Source of the DNA: JAEUJZ01 sp964460115
Lineage (GTDB): Bacteria > Myxococcota_A > Polyangia > Palsa-1104 > JAEUJZ01
NCBI GenBank assembly: GCA_964460115.1
Contig: CAYWPR010000030.1
Span: 4,558-68,557 of the forward strand
Length of the DNA stretch: 64,000 nt
Direction of reading: 5' to 3'
Shown: positions 38,714 to 45,740 of the stretch, piece by piece
Layout of the letters: every line of letters begins with the position of its first letter
Position numbering within the stretch: position 1 is the stretch's first letter
Made by a program: the position numbers and the translations under genes
The notes under the pieces: model-generated
The model's database searches: none
Seen by the model: only the letters and a program-made list of their open reading frames with translations
What the model was told of the DNA's origin: nothing

Positions 38714-39588
38714 AACGCATTCGCTTGCTCTTGTGCGCCGGCTTGCTGACGATGCTTATGTCCTCTTGGGCCCGCGCCGAATCGCCGCAGCATTTCGCGT
38801 TTGAGGCGAAGTTTGGTCCATACATTCCGGCCCTTGACAAGACCAGCGGCCTCCATGGCACTACGCCGTTTTCCGATCAATTCGGCGATCCCGCGGATCC
38901 TTACGGGGCCCCTCCTTCACGGGGCTTGCTAAGCCTTGGTGAATTCGACTACCAGTTTTTTCATCGCTTTGGCGTACTCGGCGTTGGAATCAGCGCAGGA
39001 TACACCTGGAAAAACGCTGCCGCCTTTACCAATGTCGGCACCCCCGACAAGCCCGCTTTCTGCAAAGTAGAAGCCGACCCCGCCACGCCAAACGGCCGGC
39101 GCTACAAACTGCCTTCAGGAATGGTCGCCAATCCGCCCACTCCTTGCTTTTCCGGAGATCAGAACGTTTTCAACATGGTTCCGGTGGAACTTTTGGCGGT
39201 GTACCGCTTCGACGTACTCGACAAGCGCTATCGAATTCCGCTGATTCCTTACATCAAGGTGGGCTTTGGCTACTACTTTTGGTGGTTTGGCCACAGCGGA
39301 TCCTTCGTATCGCAAGTGAACTCCGTGGATGGCCAAGGCAATAAAGTTGCGGTCAATGCCTCGGGCGGCACGCCCGGATTCGTGCTGCATCCGGGCGTGG
39401 CGATTGATTTAAGCGCCCTGGATCCGGCCGCCGCGCGAGCCATCGATCAAGAGATTGGTCTGAACCGCGTTTCGATCTTTATCGAAATGCACGGCGTCTG
39501 GATGCAAGGCTGCTGCGGTGGCCAGAATTCAATGAAGCTGAACCTTTCAGACCTAACATTTACCGCCGGAATGGGCTTCGAATTTTAG
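38710..39588 (+). CDS. outer membrane beta-barrel protein (MXAN_2562-like)
   Basis: 292 aa. Signal peptide ends at ARA-ES. The mature chain alternates polar and apolar residues in beta-strand runs (FAFEAKFGPYIP, GLLSLGEFDYQFF, YIKVGFGYYFWWF) and ends in phenylalanine (MGFEF), the usual outer membrane insertion signal. The length and pattern fit the MXAN_2562 family of myxobacterial barrels. Its ATG overlaps the stop of the anchored surface protein gene, so the two are translationally coupled. Function unknown. Confidence 0.75.
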   Translation: MKRIRLLLCAGLLTMLMSSWARAESPQHFAFEAKFGPYIPALDKTSGLHGTTPFSDQFGDPADPYGAPPSRGLLSLGEFDYQFFHRFGVLGVGISAGYTWKNAAAFTNVGTPDKPAFCKVEADPATPNGRRYKLPSGMVANPPTPCFSGDQNVFNMVPVELLAVYRFDVLDKRYRIPLIPYIKVGFGYYFWWFGHSGSFVSQVNSVDGQGNKVAVNASGGTPGFVLHPGVAIDLSALDPAAARAIDQEIGLNRVSIFIEMHGVWMQGCCGGQNSMKLNLSDLTFTAGMGFEF

Positions 39589-39619
39589 GCTCTGCCTGAG
39601 GTTTGTCAGACAGAGCCTA
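39586..39619. terminator. symmetric hairpin joining two convergent stop codons
   Basis: TAGGCTCTG (39586-39594) pairs fully with CAGAGCCTA (39611-39619); an inner CTGA/TCAG adds four pairs. The first three bases are the stop codon of the barrel gene, and the last three are the complement of the stop codon of the htrA gene. No T-run; likely a bidirectional terminator or mRNA end-protecting hairpin. Confidence 0.6.
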
Positions 39620-41110
39620 GAGCGGCACGGTGACGTAGTAGCTGTACTGTCCGCGAACGACCAGCATGACGGTATCGCTGCCCGGGCGAATTTCGCCCAG
39701 GGCGGCGCTAAAGTCGCGGCTGCTTTTGATCGAACGGGTGCCGATTTGCAAAATGGCATCGCCGGGCTGAAAACCGATGCGGTCGGCGATTCCGCCCGGC
39801 AGCACCCGACGCACCAGCGCCGCGCGACCATTGGCATCGGAGCAGTCGAGTCCCAGCCGCTTTTGCGCACGCGCCGAGACATCTTTTGGTTCAAGCGCCG
39901 CGGCCTGTAGACGCACTTCGCCGCGCGAAAGACGCAGCCGCACCTCTTCGCCCGATAGTATATGCTGCAGCCGGTCCCAGAATCCTTCGACGCTGAGCGT
40001 TTCCTCATTGTTGATTGCGCTTAGAACATCGCCAGGCTGCACGCCTGCGCGCTCGGCCGGACTGCCTGGCTCGACTTCTGCCACGACAATCCCTGGGGCG
40101 CGTTCTCGCCGCCGTCCTTGCAAAGGGGCGGGGCGAATTCCAATCCAGCCATAGCGCACGCGACCAAAATGCAGCAAATCGTTGACGATGGTGCGCGCGC
40201 GATCGATGGGAATCGCAAAACCAATGCCCGGTCCTCCAGAGTGCACGGCCGTATTGATGCCGATAAGGTCGCCGTGAATGTTCAGAAGCGGACCTCCGGA
40301 ATTGCCCGGATTGATTTGGGCATCGATTTGAATGAAATCCTCGTACGTGCGGTTTTTGGCGCGCACGACGCGGTGCAATGCCGAGATGACGCCCGAAGTC
40401 ACGGTATGCGACAAGCCGAAGGGATTGCCGATGGCGATTACCGTCTCGCCAATCATCAAATCAGCGGCCGTACCCAGCCGCAGCGCCGGCAAATCCCGCT
40501 CATTTCCTTCTACTTTTAGAACCGCCAGATCGAAAGACTGATCGGCACCGATAAGCGTCGCGGGCAGCTCTCGACCATCGGCAAGCTGTACGTGTATACG
40601 CGCCGCGCCGGCGACCACATGTTCATTGGTCACCACCATACCGTGGGTATCGACGATGACCCCAGAGCCAAGCGAGGTGCGCCCGCTTTCATCCTCATCC
40701 TCAAGTCTGCCCAGTCCCAAAATGCCAAACGGATTGGATTGCGGTCGCTGCTCGGTCATTACCGAAACTACCGAAGGTGCCGCCTTTTGTACGGCATCCA
40801 CCACCGGAGTGCGACGGCTTTGCTGCGTCGGACTTAAAGGCGCCCCGACTCCTTCACTGACCGCCGGCGTGACCACCGTATCAGGTTTTGCCGCATTCAC
40901 TTTTACGCCCGAATTTGCCAAGAAGGAATCCTTGACCGGGGCGATTGGCGCGGGCGGCGCCAATGTGGCCTGGGTCGGCGCAGCTTCTTTTTTGGGCGGG
41001 CCGCTGCCGCGCGAATGGCACGCCAACAAAAGGACACTGCCAATGGCCCAAAACCGCATATCTACGCGACGGGACAAGAATCGAAACGCCATGGTGCCAA
41101 GCTGAGCCAT
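39617..41110 (-). CDS. HtrA/DegP-family serine protease, lipoprotein, two PDZ domains
   Basis: 497 aa from the first ATG; starts at 41092 or 41059 are equally possible, since none has a clear ribosome site, and the lipobox LLAC is kept in all three. Numbering from 41110: catalytic H164 in TNEHVV, D194 in FDLAVL and S271 in GNSGGPL are intact. Two PDZ domains follow (about 325-395 and 405-490). It would degrade or refold misfolded envelope proteins while anchored to a membrane. It diverges from the exonuclease gene and meets the barrel gene tail to tail at a shared hairpin. Confidence 0.9.
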   Translation of the reverse strand: MAQLGTMAFRFLSRRVDMRFWAIGSVLLLACHSRGSGPPKKEAAPTQATLAPPAPIAPVKDSFLANSGVKVNAAKPDTVVTPAVSEGVGAPLSPTQQSRRTPVVDAVQKAAPSVVSVMTEQRPQSNPFGILGLGRLEDEDESGRTSLGSGVIVDTHGMVVTNEHVVAGAARIHVQLADGRELPATLIGADQSFDLAVLKVEGNERDLPALRLGTAADLMIGETVIAIGNPFGLSHTVTSGVISALHRVVRAKNRTYEDFIQIDAQINPGNSGGPLLNIHGDLIGINTAVHSGGPGIGFAIPIDRARTIVNDLLHFGRVRYGWIGIRPAPLQGRRRERAPGIVVAEVEPGSPAERAGVQPGDVLSAINNEETLSVEGFWDRLQHILSGEEVRLRLSRGEVRLQAAALEPKDVSARAQKRLGLDCSDANGRAALVRRVLPGGIADRIGFQPGDAILQIGTRSIKSSRDFSAALGEIRPGSDTVMLVVRGQYSYYVTVPL

Positions 41111-41177
41111 GGCCTGGCCGCTGTCAAGGCATCAAACGCCGCGACGGGATTCATTCCAGATAGCCCGCAAGCGGCGC

Positions 41178-41208
41178 TTGACAGGAATGTACGTCTGTGT
41201 CCTAAACT
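41178..41208 (+). promoter_or_regulatory. possible promoter of the DnaQ-like gene
   Basis: TTGACA (41178-41183) and TAAACT (41203-41208), 19 bp apart (18 if read CTAAAC), ending 8 bp before the ATG, so a nearly leaderless transcript would result. The spacer is longer than ideal. Confidence 0.35.
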
Positions 41209-41216
41209 GCGCGTCG

Positions 41217-42053
41217 ATGCCGACTCCTGACGCTTTCGTAGAACGTCCAGGCTTTGTCTTTGACACCGAAACAACAGGGGTGTCGGCGCAACTAGATCGC
41301 GTGGTCGAGCTTGGCGCTGTCTGTCTATTAGGCGGCCAAACCAGCCAGGAACGGCGCATGCGCATCAATCCCGAGCAGCCGATTCCGCAAGGAGCAACTG
41401 CGATACATGGCATACGCGACGAAGATGTCGTCGGCAAGCCGACCTTTTCTGCCGTCGCCGAACGTTTCGCCATGTATTTGGATGGACGCATGCACGGCGG
41501 CGTCACGCCCTGGCTGGCCGGCTACAATGCCGCCGGCTTTGACGTTCCGCTGTTAAACGCCGAGTTTGCGCGCGTCGGCTGCTCGATCTGTATCGATCCG
41601 GCCGTTGTCGTCGATCCCATGCTTTTTGCGCGCTGGCATCTGCGCCATCTGCGCAGCCGTTCGCTGGCCAGCATCTGCGCCCATTTTGGAATCAATGTTG
41701 GGCGTTCGCATTCAGCCTTGGACGATGCGCGGGCCACGGCGGATCTGCTATTTCGTCTGCTGGCCGAAGGAATGATGCCGCCTTCGGTCAGCGAAGCCCT
41801 GCGCCAGCAGGCCAAGCTGCGCTTGCAGCTAGATGCCGAATGGCAGGATTTTTCCTATTGGCTTTATCGCGATCGCAACGACGGCTGTTTGCGGCTGGGC
41901 GCCGGCAGTTACATCGGCACTGCAGTAAGCGACGCCAGTCCGGATTATCTGCGCGGCTTAATCGGCAAGGTCAGCGACATGCCCGAACGCGTGCGCGCCA
42001 TGCTCCTAGCCGCCGCCACCAATCGCCCCACAAACGTCAACGCCGCGCTGTAA
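41217..42053 (+). CDS. DnaQ-like 3'-5' exonuclease (DEDDh)
   Basis: 278 aa from the ATG at 41217; upstream in-frame ATGs exist, but this one gives the normal distance to motif I. Exo I is FVFDTETTG, Exo II is in the GYNAAGFDVPLLN segment, and Exo III is HSALDDARATADLL, so all four acidic residues and the His are present. About 80 residues with many aromatic and charged residues follow the exonuclease domain and are unrecognised. Roles in the family include proofreading and DNA repair; no polymerase subunit is adjacent. Confidence 0.85.
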   Translation: MPTPDAFVERPGFVFDTETTGVSAQLDRVVELGAVCLLGGQTSQERRMRINPEQPIPQGATAIHGIRDEDVVGKPTFSAVAERFAMYLDGRMHGGVTPWLAGYNAAGFDVPLLNAEFARVGCSICIDPAVVVDPMLFARWHLRHLRSRSLASICAHFGINVGRSHSALDDARATADLLFRLLAEGMMPPSVSEALRQQAKLRLQLDAEWQDFSYWLYRDRNDGCLRLGAGSYIGTAVSDASPDYLRGLIGKVSDMPERVRAMLLAAATNRPTNVNAAL

Positions 42054-42107
42054 ACCCAGCTACACAGGGGTTGCGGCGGCCAGTTCGCCTGTGTTAAAGA
42101 GTGGCCT

Positions 42108-42131
42108 CTCTGAGCTTTCTCAGAGGAGGAG
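42108..42131 (+). promoter_or_regulatory. hairpin abutting a strong ribosome site before atpI
   Basis: CTCTGAG (42108-42114) and CTCAGAG (42119-42125) form a 7-bp stem with a 4-nt loop whose 3' arm runs into AGGAGGAG. It may control access to the ribosome site of the ATP synthase operon. Confidence 0.4.
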
Positions 42132-42137
42132 ACGGAC

Positions 42138-42422
42138 ATCGACAAAAAACTGCGGCCTCAGAGTTCTTTGCTTGGCGAAGTCAGCAGCGCTGGCGAAGGC
42201 CGAAAAGGACCATGGGTACAGGCGACGCGCTATAGCTACATCGGTCTATTTTTCGGCTGCGCCGTTTTTATAGGCTACGCCGGCGGCGGATGGCTCGATC
42301 GCCGTTTTCATACCGCCCCTTGGCTGATGATGCTTGGCGTGTTATTGGGAATCGCCGCAGGTTTTAAAGAACTTGTCCGTCTGGCTCAGAGTTATCTCAA
42401 AGAAAACAAAAAGAAACCGTGA
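42138..42422 (+). CDS. AtpI/AtpZ-like protein of the ATP synthase operon
   Basis: 94 aa if read from ATC at 42138, which lies 6 bp after AGGAGGAG; the first usual start codon, TTG at 42168, has no ribosome site. The frame upstream of 42138 offers no ATG, GTG or TTG. Two membrane segments, with GGGWLDRRF between them as in the AtpI/AtpZ (F0F1 assembly and magnesium-related) family. The next gene overlaps its stop (GTGA). Products of this family help assemble the c-ring or carry cations. Confidence 0.7.
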   Translation: MDKKLRPQSSLLGEVSSAGEGRKGPWVQATRYSYIGLFFGCAVFIGYAGGGWLDRRFHTAPWLMMLGVLLGIAAGFKELVRLAQSYLKENKKKP

Positions 42423-42853
42423 CTGTCGCCCGCTTTATACAGATCGAAACTTCGCCGCTGCGGCAAGCTTTCGCCGACAAACATTTAGGAGCAGTTCGGC
42501 GCTGGGTACTTTTGCTCAGCGCGGCGCTGCTTTTAGGTTCCATCGGGCTCGGCGGTCCGCGCGAGCAGCTTGGCGCGCTTTGCGGCACGGTGCTCTCGCT
42601 GTTTAATGCGCTGGTCATTACCGAACTTGGCCGCTGGGCCAGCCGCGGAGCCGCCGAGACGGCGCGCCAGCGGCTGGGCCTATTGCTGCTCGCCTTTCAG
42701 CTCAAGCTCGGGCTTTTGGCCGCATCTATCTACTTGACGCTGCGCTATCTACCGGTAACACCGCTGTGGTTGCTTTTGGGGCTGACGGTGCTACCGCTGG
42801 GCATTTGTGCGTTGGCCATTGAGTACATGCTCAAAAGGCCAAGGGAGACGTAG
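42419..42853 (+). CDS. ATP synthase subunit I-like membrane protein
   Basis: 144 aa from the GTG overlapping the atpI stop. Four membrane segments (about 28-47, 55-72, 85-110 and 115-135) and a position between atpI and atpB fit the ATP synthase I chain family, which assists assembly of the membrane sector. Sequence conservation in this family is low, so the call depends partly on position. The atpB ATG follows after 6 bp. Confidence 0.6.
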   Translation: MTVARFIQIETSPLRQAFADKHLGAVRRWVLLLSAALLLGSIGLGGPREQLGALCGTVLSLFNALVITELGRWASRGAAETARQRLGLLLLAFQLKLGLLAASIYLTLRYLPVTPLWLLLGLTVLPLGICALAIEYMLKRPRET

Positions 42854-42859
42854 AACACC

Positions 42860-43717
42860 ATGGATGAAGAATCAACGTGGTTTAATTTTCTGCCGGGATT
42901 GCGAAATCTGGTCGAATTCACCAGCCAGTATCTTGGGCGCGAGACCCCGAAGCAGGCCTTTTATTTTCGCGGCGGACCTTTTGGCGATTCCCATTTCACG
43001 CTGACTCACGTCCTGTCCGCGCTTCTGGTTTTGAGCTTTGTGATTGTCGGGGCGCTGAGCTTTGCCACGGCAATGCGCCGCGGCGGCGAAGTAGCCATCG
43101 TGCCACCAGCCCGTTTTTCGCTGCGCAACCTGTTCGAGCTGCTCGGCGATGCGCTGTGGAATCTGACCCGCAACATCATGGGCGATAAAAACGCCCGGCG
43201 CTACCTGCCGCTAGTCGGGACGCTGGCTTGCTTCATCTTCTTTAGCAACATCCTGGCGCTGATTCCCGGCATGATGCCGCCGACGACCACGCTGAAGACC
43301 AACGTCGCGCTGGCGCTTATCGTGTTTGTCATTACCCATATCGAGGGCATTCGCGCGCAAGGAGCGTGGAACTACCTCAAACACTTTATGGGACCTTTTT
43401 GGGGACTGGCCTGGCTTATGTTCCCCATCGAAATCATTGGCCATCTGGCGCGCCCGCTGTCGCTGTCGCTGCGACTAATGGGCAACATGGTTTCCGATCA
43501 CAAAGTGGTCGGCGTGTTTTTCGGCTTGGTACCGCTTCTGGTCCCTGTGCCGTTTTTGATACTGGGCACGCTTGTGGCAGTGGTTCAGACGATGGTCTTT
43601 TCTCTTTTGACCATCGTGTACATCAACATGGCGGTAACCACCCACGACCATGACGATGATCACGGACACGAGCCAGCCCATGGCCACGCCGCGCATGAAG
43701 CGGCGCACAGCCACTAA
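42860..43717 (+). CDS. atpB: ATP synthase F0 subunit a
   Basis: 285 aa proton- or sodium-channel subunit of the F0 sector. The conserved arginine is in LSLSLRLMGNM, preceded by FPIEIIGHLARP, with further membrane helices including GLVPLLVPVPFLILGTLVAVVQTMVFSLLTIVYI. The C-terminus is a His/Asp-rich tail (THDHDDDHGHEPAHGH), which may bind metal ions. Part of an operon with AtpI-like, I-like and c subunits. The b, delta, alpha, gamma, beta and epsilon genes are not in the window. Confidence 0.95.
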   Translation: MDEESTWFNFLPGLRNLVEFTSQYLGRETPKQAFYFRGGPFGDSHFTLTHVLSALLVLSFVIVGALSFATAMRRGGEVAIVPPARFSLRNLFELLGDALWNLTRNIMGDKNARRYLPLVGTLACFIFFSNILALIPGMMPPTTTLKTNVALALIVFVITHIEGIRAQGAWNYLKHFMGPFWGLAWLMFPIEIIGHLARPLSLSLRLMGNMVSDHKVVGVFFGLVPLLVPVPFLILGTLVAVVQTMVFSLLTIVYINMAVTTHDHDDDHGHEPAHGHAAHEAAHSH

Positions 43718-43772
43718 ATTCAAGCGAACAAACGCTGCGCGTTTTCATCGAAATCACAAGGAGGAACCTGAT

Positions 43773-44114
43773 ATGACGACCAAGCTTAGCAAACACTTTC
43801 TCGCGGCGATGGCCATGATGGTCACGCTGCTCGCCACCGGATCGGCCTTCGCCGAAACCAGCCTCGAGATGACCAAGACTGAGAACGGCCGCTGGTACGC
43901 CCTTGCCGCCGCCATTGGTCTAGGTATCGCCGCAGCCGGTGGTGGACTTGGCCAAGGCCGCGCCGCCGCAGCAGCCCTGGAAGGCATTTCGCGCAACCCC
44001 GGCGCTTCCGACAAGCTGTTCACGCCAATGATCATTGGTCTGGCGCTTATCGAATCGCTCGTCATCTACTCGCTGCTCATCGCCTTCGTGCTCAACGGCA
44101 AAATCGCCGGCTAA
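43773..44114 (+). CDS. atpE: ATP synthase F0 subunit c
   Basis: 113 aa from the ATG at 43773, with AAGGAGG 9 bp upstream. The first 27 residues look like a cleavable signal (ending SAFA-ET), an extension seen in some deltaproteobacterial-type c subunits. The two ring helices follow: GLGIAAAGGGLGQGRAAAAALEG and MIIGLALIESLVIYSLLIAF, with ion-binding E94. Q61, S95 and Y99 sit at positions that coordinate sodium in sodium-driven rings, while the usual threonine after the serine is leucine. Last gene of the operon; a strong hairpin follows. Confidence 0.9.
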   Translation: MTTKLSKHFLAAMAMMVTLLATGSAFAETSLEMTKTENGRWYALAAAIGLGIAAAGGGLGQGRAAAAALEGISRNPGASDKLFTPMIIGLALIESLVIYSLLIAFVLNGKIAG

Positions 44115-44145
44115 GCCTAAGCAGATCTGAAGAAGGCTGTCGCTT

Positions 44146-44166
44146 GTAGCCCAAAAATTGGGCTAC
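44146..44166 (+). terminator. strong hairpin after atpE
   Basis: GTAGCCCAA (44146-44154) and TTGGGCTAC (44158-44166) are perfect 9-bp arms around AAA. There is no T-run, but position and strength suit an operon end or RNA-stabilising hairpin. The palindrome GCCTAGGC (44171-44178) lies directly before the next ATG. Confidence 0.5.
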
Positions 44167-44178
44167 GATAGCCTAGGC

Positions 44179-45681
44179 ATGCCTTCTTTTGGATCTGGGC
44201 GCGGCACAGTAGCAGTGCTGTGCGCGCTGGCGGTATTTCTGCTGCAATCCGGCGTCGGCTCGGCCGATAAATTGCGCTGCCGCCTGGAACGAATCGATCT
44301 ATCGGCCTTTGACAAGACCGGCCAGATCAAAGCTCTTGGCGGAATCGTCGAGCTGGAAGGACAAATCAAATTGTCTCAGCCGGCTCGCGATTTTCGTCTG
44401 CAAGTCAACGGCAAGACCGTTGTTCGCGCCGAAAAGCTGGAACCCTTCGAGCGCACCGGGCAAGAGCTTTATATCGCCCTGCTTGTCGAAATCTCGGCCC
44501 TGTACGCCCCCGCCATTGAGAAGATCAAAGACGCGCTCAAGGAATTTTTAGAATCCTTGTCGGTGCGCACCAAGGTCAAACTGATTCTGTTTGGCTACGA
44601 CATCGAGCAGCAACCGACATTTATGCCGGCTCCCGCCGTCGCCCCGCTTATCGACGACATCAATCCCGACGACCAAGGCGATGTGCAGCTACTAAACGCC
44701 ATCAACGCCGGTTTGGCAGCGCTGGCCAAAGTGCAGCCGGGCAAAGACAAATCCGGCGAACTTTTGCCTCCGCCGCGCAAAATCATCGTCGTGCTTTCCG
44801 ATGGGCTGAATCAGCTTATGGATCGCAAAAGCTTTAAGCGCATCGGCGACTTGATCAAACACAACAATGTAACGCTGTTTCCGGTGGCATTTTCGGTACG
44901 CGACGACCGCGGACCGCTTTTAAACCTGGGCGAACTGGCCAAGCGCAGCGCCGGCACCTTTCGCTGGGCCACCTCTGACGACAATTTGAAGCAGCAGTTT
45001 ACGAACTTGTCGGAAGAGCTGCGGCTGGGCTCGGTCATCAGCTTTCCGGCCAAAAAATTTTCGGCGAGCGAATTGCAGACCGCAAGCTTTACGCTGGGAT
45101 GCGGCGAGCTCAAATCCGCTGCTTTGCAAACTTCTTTCGGGCCGCCGTTAAAGCAAAGCCGACTGTGGCGATGGCTGCTGAGTATTTTTGGAGGACTCGT
45201 CGGACTGTGGCTTTTGGCGCAGGGCGCGCTTTTTATCCTGAAGCGGCGGATGGCCAAAACAAAAAGCTTGCCGCCGCCAAACCTAGCGCGAACGACCCAA
45301 GCTGTGACCATGGCCCAGCCAGCGCCGCCGCCGGCTGCGAGCGTCGTTCCAATCACACCGGGACGCCGCTTGCACACTGCAACCCTTATCGGCATCGGGG
45401 TTGGCCAATACGGCGGCCAACGCATCAAGCTCGAAGCCAGCCTGCTTATCGGCAAAGCGGTGGCCGGTCCAAGCAGCCTGCTTATCTCGGACGATGCCAG
45501 TTTGGCGGCCGTGCACTGCGAAATTCAACGCGACGGCGCCGGCTACGTGCTGTACGACAAGAACGCCGCGAGCGGTATTTTTATTAACGATCGTCGAATC
45601 AGCGGCTTTGTGCGCATCGAGCACGGCGACATTGTTCGCCTTGGCAGCAATACCCAATTTCGCTTTCGCCTCGACGATTAA
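44179..45681 (+). CDS. exported von Willebrand A domain protein with C-terminal FHA domain
   Basis: 500 aa from the ATG at 44179; an earlier TTG lies in the hairpin. A signal-like N-terminal segment (ending GVGSAD) is followed by a von Willebrand A-like domain (about 85-300; VEISALYAPAIEKIKDALKEFL, KIIVVLSDGLN). The first metal-site motif is VEISAL and not DxSxS, so metal binding is doubtful. A membrane helix (about 330-352) leads to a FHA domain (about 400-500; SLLIGKA, SLAAVHCEIQ, GIFINDRRI), a phospho-threonine reader. Topology would put FHA in the cytoplasm, next to the kinase gene that follows. Confidence 0.75.
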   Translation: MPSFGSGRGTVAVLCALAVFLLQSGVGSADKLRCRLERIDLSAFDKTGQIKALGGIVELEGQIKLSQPARDFRLQVNGKTVVRAEKLEPFERTGQELYIALLVEISALYAPAIEKIKDALKEFLESLSVRTKVKLILFGYDIEQQPTFMPAPAVAPLIDDINPDDQGDVQLLNAINAGLAALAKVQPGKDKSGELLPPPRKIIVVLSDGLNQLMDRKSFKRIGDLIKHNNVTLFPVAFSVRDDRGPLLNLGELAKRSAGTFRWATSDDNLKQQFTNLSEELRLGSVISFPAKKFSASELQTASFTLGCGELKSAALQTSFGPPLKQSRLWRWLLSIFGGLVGLWLLAQGALFILKRRMAKTKSLPPPNLARTTQAVTMAQPAPPPAASVVPITPGRRLHTATLIGIGVGQYGGQRIKLEASLLIGKAVAGPSSLLISDDASLAAVHCEIQRDGAGYVLYDKNAASGIFINDRRISGFVRIEHGDIVRLGSNTQFRFRLDD

Positions 45682-45740
45682 GCCAGGCGCCGCGCAACAC
45701 GGTGGCGCCATAACGCCGAAGATCCATTATCGTAAATACG

